A stretch of 64,000 nucleotides of DNA from Tubiluchus corallicola (lineage: Eukaryota > Priapulida > Priapulimorpha > Priapulimorphida > Tubiluchidae): NCBI GenBank assembly GCA_030141605.1, contig JAQGDQ010001008.1:1-64000 (forward strand), given 5' to 3'. A program made the translations under genes and the position numbers. This document shows, in pieces, positions 31,055-43,000 of this stretch (positions within the stretch are counted from its first letter, which is position 1; each line of letters opens with the position of its first letter). A model generated the notes under the pieces. That model saw only the letters and a program-made list of their open reading frames with translations, searched no databases and was not told the DNA's origin.

Positions 31055-34000
31055 GTAAGCTACGCGCAAAATGAAAAAAGTAAGTAAGTAAGTACGTCTG
31101 CAACACTTTCATATCATAATTATGTTAAGATTGGGCAGGCATCCGGGCACACCGGATATGTAGTTTAAGGTTCGCTTTTTAGGCCTTTGCATGGCTGTTT
31201 TCAATTTGATGTTACTTGCGGAACCCAGCCACTGGGGCAGCAATCCAGCTGAATATAGTGCCGGTCTCAAGCACGGGTAAATGGGGAGGGTTTTCAGGAT
31301 AGGACTAGCAACCCACTGGCGTTAAAGACCTCTTATGCTCAAGAAACGCACGGTGAACCAAGAAGAAATACAGGCGGGAAAAATGTACAAGAATATGACA
31401 TAACCAATCGTTATTGTCGTATATATTTGTCGTTACGTATCGCCAAGTACAATAGTAACGTAGATATGGTTTATCCGCTACTACGAGACCGCCACATCCC
31501 CAGGAAGTGCAAAGTGACTAATTATCTGAGTATCCTCAAGCCAGTATTATTGTATGGCTCCGACGTTTGGTCACTGACTTCAAAGACGGAGTCCAGACTA
31601 CCAGCAGCCGAGATGAGGGTACTGAGATTAATCTTGGGAATCACGCGGAGAGACAGGATGACCACTAAAGCTCAGCACTAAACAGAGACAAGCATATCTA
31701 GATGACTGGTGGCCTGGCATTTAACTAACTAACTACAAACCATCCCTTAGCCATTAAATACTCCAGTAGACTAATATTTTAATGCAACAAAAAAATAAAA
31801 TAACTAATTATCAATTTGCCTCTCTTGTTGTTAACATTGTTTTTCTGTTAGGAGTAATAAATTGTAATGGCGGAACACCAGGCGAGTGTTACTATGATCG
31901 TATGTGGTATTACAATCGTGAAACGACCAAATGTGAACGACTGAACGGTAACCGCAAATGTATAGCATCAGGGTACTTATTCAAGAAGAAAAAACGGTGC
32001 CAACGAATGTGCAATGCCAATCCAAGTAAGCCGTTTCTGATTGTCACATATTGTGAAAGTTGTAACTGTATATTTTAGGTGCTGCCATCTATTGATTAGT
32101 CACTTTAACATTTTACTAGTTAAACTCACCCCTAGTACAATGGTTCGGTCCAGTGAATATGCAAACTCACTGGATCTCCCCTATTTTTACTGTAATGGGA
32201 TATGTGAAGCCAAGTTCTTGCATAGTTCTCTACCTATATAAACTGGCTAGATTTCACTTCTAGCCACTGTCTAATTCTTAGTGAGCAGTGCAGGACACTC
32301 TGGTCCTCAGTGTGTAGTTTAGCAGTCATGTTACATATATCTATGTAGTGTAAAAAAAGGTTACCTTGGCGTGAGGCCCCCTAGAGGGTGAGGCCCCGGG
32401 GAAGTATCCCCACTTTCCCCCCTTGAAATAGGCCTTGCATATCTGTAATGGTATGAGAAGACTGGTTACAGTTTTGTTAGTCCAAATTCGTTGTGAAATA
32501 CATTTGTTCTGTAGTTGATTATTTTTTTGCAGTTCTGTCTCCACTTGCAAGGTCGAGATTGTCCTATAGGCTAGTATATAAGCTACAGTTAGGGCTCCTA
32601 ATACAAGTTTTGGTGAGGGGCTCCAGCCTTTCACTGCGATTATGTTGAAATTTACACAATGAATAACAAAATAGCGGCATTTCTTAGAATATTTTTGTTG
32701 ACAAGTGAAAGTCATTCTAGTGCAATGAAAGAAAGTGCAATAACCTTACTTTAAGATCTTCAATTGTTGTTATAATATTGTTACGGAGGCACTTGTGTCG
32801 GGTCAGATGTAGGGCCCTCTACACGCCCAGCAGCGAGTCACCCCTTTCTTGTAGGTCCAGACGTCTTGTTTGGGCCTACACGTGGTGTGAGAAGCCAGCT
32901 GACCTGGAATGCCAGTATAAAAGCGTGTAGAGGTCACTACAGCCTTGATTTCTGACACAGGTGCTCCTCGGGTGTAGTGCTGTTACTGAGTTAGTTAGTT
33001 ATCTTTTGTGCACGTGTATTTTTGTTACTTATTTTTATTAGTGCTGTTAATAAACTCCATACAGTGTAGTTTTTGTGTATTTTATTTTATGAAAGTTAAA
33101 TGACATGCTATAACAGGTATAAGGTACTAGTTTACAGACATTAATTTAGTTAATTAACATTATTACCAGTAAAAACTATTCAAGACAGGAAGACCCACAA
33201 TTTCATTATTCTTGGAAGCTCCAAAAGGTCATAGTCCAGCCCTGCCCACCACTATTGGCTTTTTTATGTAAACCTAAATGAATTACTTCTGTTCATTTTT
33301 CCTTTGTGCAATTTTAGCTTCGTCATACACATGTGGTGCAGGTGAATTTGACTGTAAGGTGAATCCCGGCTGGCTTGATAAACCCGACGCAAATTGCATT
33401 CCAAAGGTCTTCCTATGCGACGGCATTTACGACTGCGGAAATGGACGTGATGAAAGTGTAGAAGCCAACTGCAGTAAGTATCTTAGTTATACTTACGTGC
33501 TCCAGAATGAAGAGTATAAAACCGTAGCTGCTCACACAAACGTGTTTATTATCTTACACTGCCGTGACTGCCCACAGTAGTAAAAACACTCATCTTTTCA
33601 ATATCTCCAAACACTGGTTTTGTATAAAGGCTAAAGGGTTTGTAAACGGTTTTTACTTTTTTTCATGCACATTCTAAACTAGAATTCAGAGCCTGCTGCT
33701 AATGTTAACCCTTTCATACCCGTTGTATCCCGTGGGATACGAGAATATTTTCTGCCTTTAAAATTAATAAAATTTCAAAACTGACAGTTATTTGATCTGT
33801 TAATAGTTATTTTGATTTAAGCCAATAACAATAGACTAAAAATGGTGATAAAATGGCAAACTAGAAAATCTACATAGCATAAAAAACTGTGCAAGGTACT
33901 GTACTTTAGAGACGACTTTGTGCAGATCAGCATAGCATGCATACTAAATGTTTTAAATACTTTAAAAAATTATCAACAGTTGCAAAATGAAGCACATTTT

Positions 34001-37000
34001 ATGCTTCCATTGAATCCCAATGTATCCCGTGGGATACAGGCTATATTTAGCACGCAGGCACAGGTAGAAAAATTATTATTATGTGTAAACAAGATGGACA
34101 TACTGAACAAAAGTACCAAACCAAAATTTTTTTCTTATTAAAAAAAAATTTGGGACTGAAAGGGTTAATAGAAAATAGCACCCAGTCTTATATTATAATT
34201 CTAATCTATATATTGAAATTGAACATAATTTTTTTTCAATAATAGCTCACCTGAAAATGTTATTACTACAGCAATTTTGCATTTGTTCCACTAGTTTTTG
34301 GCTGTTACATTCGCTAGTTAGGTGGACACTAGTACCTGCATTTGAATAAAAACCAGGTGCTGTACCGTTCCACTCTTAGGTTTTCAAATGCAATGTTTTA
34401 CACATGTCAAATTTTGGTTTTTTATCGTTGCATTGAACATCGATGAACATTGCACAATAACACTGATATATATACGACTGTACAAAGTCACTACTTAGTT
34501 ATCCTGTTTCTGTTTGTTTTTGGACAAAACTTATTGTTAATAGGGAGACTGGTTTTTGAACAAAAAAAACAATGTACGAGTTTTGTATCGAAAAAACAAA
34601 ACTTTCAGAAGATAGATTATATATGTGGCTATATAGGTTTTACATGTCAAATGTAGACCTGCGTTAACTCAAATGTAAATTTAGGTAATTCAAATGTGTC
34701 TTGGTAACTCAAATGTAGACTTAGATAGTTCAAATGTGTCTTGGTAACTCAAATGTAGGCTTAGATAGTTCAAATGTGTCTTGGTAACTCAAATGTAGGC
34801 TTAGGTAGTTCAAATGTGTCTTGGTAACTCAAATGTAGACTTAGATAGTTCAAATGTGTCTTGGTAACTCAAATGTAGGCTTAGGTAGTTCAAATGTGTC
34901 TTGGTAACTCAAATGTAGGCTTAGGTAGTTCAAATGTGTCTTGGTAACTCAAATGTAGACTTAGGTAGTTCAAATGTGTCTTGGTAACTCAAATGTAGAC
35001 TTAGGTAGTTCAAATGTGTCTTGGTAACTCAAATGTAGGCTTAGGTAGTTCAAATGTGTCTTGGTAACTCAAATGTAGACTTTGGTAGTTCAAATGTGTC
35101 TTGGTAACTCAAATGTAGGCTTAGGTAGTTCAAATGTGTCTTGGTAACTCAAATGTAGACTTTGGTAGTTCAAATGTGTCTTGGTAACTCAAATGTAGAC
35201 TTAGGTAGTTCAAATGTGTCTTGGTAACTCAAATGTAGGCTTAGGTAGTTCAAATGTGTCTTGGTAACTCAAATGTAGGCTTAGGTAGTTCAAATGTGTC
35301 TTGGTAACTCAAATGTAGACTTTGGTAGTTCAAATGTGTCTTGGTAACTCAAATGTAGACTTAGGTAGTTCAAATGTGTCTTGGTAACTCAAATGTAGGC
35401 TTAGGTAGTTCAAATGTGTCTTGGTAACTCAAATGTAGGCTTAGGTAGTTCAAATGTGTCTTGGTAACTCAAATGTAGACTTAGATAGTTCAAATGTGTC
35501 TTGGTAACTCAAATGTAGGCTTAGGTAGTTCAAATGTGTCTTGGTAACTCAAATGTAGGCTTAGGTAGTTCAAATGTGTCTTGGTAACTCAAATGTAGAC
35601 TTAGGTAGTTCAAATGTGTTAACAATGGTTTTCAACAAATGTTGAGCGTTTTTGGTAAGTCAAATGTGACATTGGTATCTCAAATGTGGATAGGTGGTAA
35701 AGTTTAAGGATGTTAAATTTAATCTTCTTTAATTTTAATTTAATAATTGCTCCCAAGTTAAAATAACAACGTTATAGGCCTACTAATAGATGCACTATCT
35801 TTGGTTTATCTTTTTCTAATTTGCACTTAAATAACTTAGTTACCGATTTATTCAAAGTAACGCATCTACATTTGACTTACCTAAGTCACATTTGAACTTT
35901 CCTGTGTCTACATTTGACTTACCTAAGTCACATTTGAACTTTCCTGTGTCTACATTTGACTTACCTAAGTCACATTTGAACTTTCCTGTGTCTACATTTG
36001 ACTTACCTAAGTCACATTTGAACTTTCCTGTGTCTACATTTGACTTACCTAAGTCACATTTGAACTTTCCTGTGTCTACATTTGACTTACCTAAGTCACA
36101 TTTGAACTTTCCTGTGTCTACATTTGACTTACCTAAGTCACATTTGAACTTTCCTGTGTCTACATTTGACTTACCTAAGTCACATTTGAACTTTCCTGTG
36201 TCTACATTTGACTTACCTAAGTCACATTTGAACTTTCCTGTGTCTACATTTGACTTACCTAAGTCACATTTGAACTTTCCTGTGTCTACATTTGACTTAC
36301 CTAAGTCACATTTGAGTTATCAAAACACATTCGAAATTCCTATGTCTACATTTGACTTACCTAAGTCACATTTGAACTTTCCTGTGTCTACATTTGACGT
36401 GTAAAACCTATATTTTGGATAATAATCAATAAAAAAATTTTTAATTATCTCACCGTTCTCTTGTTTAGTAGTACTGAAATTCTCTAACTGCGTATGTAGA
36501 CTTATAACTGAATCATAAATGTACACAAAGGTTACGAAGAAAGTTAAAATGTGCTTTTTTCGGAAAACACTATTGAAAATTTTCATGATCAATGCACATC
36601 TTTTATCATAAGCAAGATAAAAAACCTAATTGTCTATGTTGCGTATTGTGACATCTATTATTGTGATGCTTATTAGTTGAAGATGAGGTCAGATGAGATT
36701 GGTTGATCATTGAGTACACGTGTTTTCATCTCCTTTCCTCTTCTTCTTCTTCTTTTCTCTCGTTTTTCTTTCTTTTTCTCCTTCCCATCCCTTTCCTTTG
36801 TTCCCCCCCCCACTTTCTTTATCCTATTATTTTCTCTTTTCCCCCCCCAACTCTATGGCTGTAAAACTGACTTGGTTATTCGACTTTCCACACTAAGTTA
36901 ACTTAAATTCCCTTCCTAGCAATTTAAGAATGTCCGAATTTGGCTTGTGGGCAGGATGAAGTCACTAGTCAAGTCTATAATTTAGCCATTTTTAATCAGG

Positions 37001-40000
37001 GTCTGAGGGATCACCTATAGATCCTATATTGATAGGCCGCTAAAACAGTCTCTAGCCTAGGACCTCATTTGCTTTGCTTTTTTGACATTAGGTTCACGTA
37101 CCTAACATTTGATAGCCTAACACGTAAATACAGTACGAGCTCTCTATCGCTTGATTGGAGCCGTAAACCTAAGCTATATCTAGTTATTTATTACAAGTGG
37201 AAAGGCTTGGGGAGGAATTTTAATGCAAAGTTTTGTAAAATGTGTCTACCCTAAAAAAATTAAGAAAGCCAGACTACAACACAGCTATGGCGTACCCTAT
37301 TTTCATTTCTATTTTCACTTGTTCTACTGTGCATGTCATACGTAAGCTCGTAAAGCTATTTATGCAAATGTTTCAGCCCCAGTGTGAGGGAAATGGCGTG
37401 TGTGAAAGTCATGTATGAGGTTGTAGTTGAACACTTTGTAGAAAACGAATAAAACACTGTACTACATATCTGCACAAAACTGAAAAGTGTTTATTAGACT
37501 GCATACACATATGTAGAATGACTGCTACACTGAACACTGAGAACAAGAGTGTCCTGCACTGAACACTGAGAGTTAGACAGTAACATGATTAGCACGACTT
37601 CTGCACTGCACTGCACTCCACTGAGAGTGTGAGTTAGACAGTAACATGATTAACACGACTTCTGCACTGCACTGAGTGTGAGTTAGACAGTAACATGATT
37701 AACACGACTTCTGCACTGCACTGAGAGTGTGAGTTAGACAGTAACATGATTAGCACGACTTTCTGCACTCCACTGAGAGTGTGAGTTAGACAGTAACATG
37801 ATTAACACGACTTCTGCACTGCACTGAGAGTGTGAGTTAGACAGTAACATGATTAACACGACTTCTGCACTGCACTGAGAGTGTGAGTTAGACAGTAACA
37901 TGATTAACACGACTTCTGCACTCCACTGAGAGTGTGAGTTAGACAGTAACATGATTAACACGACTTCTGCACTCCACTGAGAGTGTGAGTTAGACAGTAA
38001 CATGATTAACACGACTTCTGCACTCCACTGAGAGTGTGAGTTAGACAGTAACATGATTAACACGACTTCTGCACTCCACTGAGAGTGTGAGTTAGACAGT
38101 AACATGATTAACACGACTTCTGCACTCCACTGAGAGTGTGAGTTAGACAGTAACATGATTAACACGACTTCTGCACTCCACTGAGAGTGTGAGTTAGACA
38201 GTAACATGATTAACACGACTTCTGCACTCCACTGAGAGTGTGAGTTAGACAGTAACATGATTAACACGACTTCTGCACTCCACTGAGAGTGTGAGTTAGA
38301 CAGTAACATGATTAACACGACTTCTGCACTGCACTGAGAGTGAGAGTTAGACAGTAACATGATTAACACGACTTCTGCACTCCACTGAGAGTGTGAGTTA
38401 GACAGTAACATGATTAACACGACTTCTGCACTGCACTGAGAGTGTGAGTTAGACAGTAACATGATTAGCACGACTTCTGCACTCCACTGAGAGTGTGAGT
38501 TAGACAGTAACATGATTAACACGACTTCTGCACTCCACTGAGAGTGTGGGTTAGACAGTAACATGATTAACACGACTTCTGCACTCCACTGAGAGTGAGA
38601 GTTAGACAGTAACATGATTAACACGACTTCTGCACTCCACTGAGAATGTGAGTTAGACAGTAACATGATTAACACGACTTCTGCACTCCACTGAGAGTGT
38701 GAGTTAGACAGTAACATGATTAACACGACTTCTGCACTCCACTGAGAGTGTGAGTTAGACAGTAACATGATTAACACGACTTCTGCACTCCACTGAGGGT
38801 GTGAGTTAGACAGGTGTGTAGCACGACTAGCATGATGTCAGATATGCATAAATGATGTGTCTATTACCACGAGGATCTACGAGTAACATGGGTAACCTTT
38901 TAGTACAAGATTCTACATCTATGACTATATGTTACATCTCCCTTTTTCACAAAGCGATTACAATCCTATTGACCTCAAAACGGAATTTAGAATGTCAACT
39001 TATAAATCTACTACATTAAACGAAAGTTAAATGTCCACTGAGAGTGTGAGTTAGACAGTAACATGATTAACACGACTTCTGCACTCCACTGAGAGTGAGA
39101 GTTAGACAGTAACATGATTAACACGACTTCTGCACTCCACTGAGAGTGTGAGTTAGACAGTAACATGATTAGCACGACTTCTGCACTCCACTGAGAGTGT
39201 GAGTTAGACAGTAACATGATTAACACGACTTCTGCACTCCACTGAGAGTGTGGGTTAGACAGTAACATGATTAACACGACTTCTGCACTCCACTGAGAGT
39301 GAGAGTTAGACAGTAACATGATTAACACGACTTCTGCACTCCACTGAGAATGTGAGTTAGACAGTAACATGATTAACACGACTTCTGCACTCCACTGAGA
39401 GTGTGAGTTAGACAGTAACATGATTAACACGACTTCTGCACTCCACTGAGAGTGTGAGTTAGACAGTAACATGATTAACACGACTTCTGCACTCCACTGA
39501 GGGTGTGAGTTAGACAGGTGTGTAGCACGACTAGCATGATGTCAGATATGCATAAATGATGTGTCTATTACCATGAGGATCTACGAGTAACATGGGTAAC
39601 CTTTTAGTACAAGGTTCTACATCTATGACTATATGTTACATCTCCCTTTTTCACAAAGCGATTACAATCCTATTGACCTCAAAATGGAATTTAGAATGTC
39701 AACTTGTAAGTCTACTACATTAAACGAAAGTTGTATGAATTACAAAACTTCAGCAAAGCTTCTTCCACAGTTTCACTACATTCAACTGCTGAATAATCTT
39801 AGATTAGTATAGGGCATAAAATAGATGGTACTTTCTAATTTACAATTCAATAGTAGCTATGATATTGAATACAAAAGTACAATTCCAGCAATACAATGGA
39901 ATGAACTTAATTTTCATTTAACTATAACTGTCAGAAGTACTCAAACAAATCATGAATGCACATCTGCTGCAAACAGTTACAAATTGAACTTTTAGACAAA

Positions 40001-43000
40001 CCAATTTAACAGCTAACTTAACTTTGTACTTCACAGTAGTTAATAAATTACAAGAACTTTGTGCTTATATATGTATCAAGTAAAATCACAATTCAAATGA
40101 AAATGTCTACAACCACTTGACTTCTTAATCAGTTAAGTGCTAATACAATATGCACAACATTTAAACTTGTGAACAGGAAAACATAAGTAACTTGCAGTTA
40201 ATAGTCAAACCTTTTTGGTGGCTTTGACACACGGCCACTTCTAGTAGTAACTACTTTTTCTTCTGGTAATTCTTTGCGGTTAGGACTTCTGGACTTCACA
40301 TTCTGAGGAACTTTCATTTCTTCAGCAACATGATTTCCATTAGACTTCTCTTCTAAATTATCAGGTGAAACATCTGGTATAGGTAAATTTTGATTATTTA
40401 TCCGAGGTATGTAAGTAGCTTTAGGAAGTTTATACTGAATCAATTGGCTTCTAGTTGGATAGGAACTAAGATGTTGTTTTCCTTCCCTGTTAGCTTGGTA
40501 AGTAGATAAATGTAGGAATTTCCGATTTCGCCGATACTTCTTGCCTTTATACTCCACAATATAAGACCTTGGAGTATTATGATGTGCTATAACTGTAGCC
40601 GGAAGCCACTGGTTATTATTAGCTCCAGGAAAGGGAGCCATGCGTACAGGATCTCCAGGAACTAAAACTGGTAAGTCCTGGCTAGCTTTCTCGTCATAGT
40701 AGAACTGTTGTCTGTTCTTTTCTTCTTCAAATTTTCTTTGAATATCTCTCACATCATAGATCTGAGGTTTTAGCAATTCAACTGATGTGGGTATTTTAGT
40801 TCTCAGCCTCCTAGACATTAGTAGTTGAGACGGAGACAAACCACAGCTTAAAGGTGTAGTACGGTAATCAAGCAGAGCATACTGTTTATCCTCGCATTTC
40901 TTCCATAACCTTTTGACAATTTGCACTCCTCTTTCTGACTGTCCATTTGACTGAGGATACATTGGCGAAGAAGTCACATGTCTGATACCATACTCTTCAC
41001 AAAACTTATCAAACTCATCAGAACTATACTGTGGTCTATTATCTGTTTTTATGACTTCAGGTATTCCATGTCTGCAAATCTGATTCTTCAGCTTATCAAT
41101 AACACACGAGCTAGTCATGTCTTCCAACTGATCTACTTCAATGTATTTTGAATAATAATCCATGGTAACAATGTAGTGCTTTTTCTCCCATTCATACAAA
41201 TCAGACGCTAACTCCATCCATGGAGCTTCTGGAGTCTTAGTTGCACATATGGGCTCTTTTGTTTGATTGTTTTGATATGTGTTGCATAAATCACAGTCAC
41301 CAATCAATTCTTCAATTTGTGCCGACATGCCTGGCCAAAACAACAAATCACGTGCTTTCTTTTTACACTTCACAATTCCCATGTGAGTATTGTGCACTTG
41401 ATGCAACATGTTTTTTCTCATGCTTGGCGGAACTACAATACCTTGACCTTTGTAGACCATACCATCGTACACAGCAAGACTATCTCTGTCTTTCCAAAAA
41501 GGTCTAACTAAATGTGGAACTTCTTTACAAGTGTCTGGCCAACCATTTAATATCATTTTGTACAACTCATATAATTCATTTGCTGTTGTCTCCTGAAACT
41601 GTTTGTATCTGTCTGGTGCCACTGATATGTGCTGTACCATATTAACATACACAGTTTCTATTTCTGGAGCTACATCTGATAAGTTAGCACGACTTAGCAT
41701 ATCACCTATCACTACTTCTTTGCCTGGTTTGTACATCATTTTAATATCGTACGGCTGTAATTTCAGTAGCATAGATTGTAGTCTCATAGGTGCTGATGAT
41801 AATGGCTTGCAAAAAATAGTTTGCAATGGTTTATGATCATTTTCTACACTGATCTCTCTACCAAAAATGTAGTAGTGAAATTTGCTACAACAATGCACAA
41901 TGGACAGCATTTCTTTCTCAATCTGTGCATATCTTTGTTCTCCTTCACTCATCGTTCTAGATGTGTAGGCCACAGGTTGACCGTCTTGCAGCAGAACACC
42001 TCCAACTGCATAACTACTTACATCACATTGGATCACATGCTGCTTTTTGGGATCATACAGTGCCAACACTGGAGATTTACATGCCAGATCTTTGAGTTTC
42101 TGGAAACTTTCCATTTGAGGTTTGTCCCAGTGAAACAGAGTTTTGTCTCTAATTAGTTCCCTTAGTGGTGCATTTATTTCACTTAGTTTAGGAATAAATT
42201 TTCCTAGATACTGCATAAAACCTAGAAATCGTCGTACATCTTCCTTGCATGTGGGTGCAGGCATTTCTTGTACTGCTCTAACTTTACCTGGATCTGCTTT
42301 TACTCCTGTAGCACCAACCACATGACCGACATACTTAACTTCAGCTTTTCTATACTGGCATTTATCAAAATTTAATTTTAGATTCCATTCCACATTGCTC
42401 GATTCACTAGTTTTTTCATAGTTTGGTCATGATGTTCATTGTCTATACCAGCTACTATGACATCATCCATGATTGCACGTGCTCCATCAATATCTTCAAC
42501 CATTTTATCCATAATTCTTTGATAAATTTCCGGTGCTGACTTTATACTGAAAGGAAGCTTCAGCCATCTATATCTTCCTAATGGTGTATCATTGTGGTCA
42601 AAAGACTGGATTCATAATCCAAAGGAATTTGGAGATAGCCCGACTTTGCATCCACAACAGAGAATACTTTTGCATCGGGCATTGAAGATACTACTTCCTC
42701 TACAGTAGGAATTGGGTAATTTTCCCTTTGAATGGCTTTATTCAGATCTGAAGGATTAAGACAAATGCGAACTTTGTCATTCTTCACCACTGCTTGCATG
42801 GAACTTACCCAGTCAGTTGGCTGTGTGACTTTGGCAATATGTCCTTCTTTTTCCATTTCCTTCAGTACTTCTTTAATTTTTGGCAGTAAGTGTGCAGAAT
42901 ATCTCCTTGGACCATGCACAACAGGTTTACAATTAGGATCTATCTTTAGTGAATAAGTACCTGGTAAAGTTCCAGTAGTTTTTGTTAGTTCAGGAAACTT

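Noticed and set aside
32341-32715. 124-codon ORF on the - strand
   Set aside because: No recognisable domain, no splice context, lies in an intron next to an interspersed repeat.
37734-39481. 347- and 156-codon repeated ORFs on the - strand
   Set aside because: 51-bp minisatellite, frame open by period; interrupted by a copied LTR; no signal peptide or codon bias.
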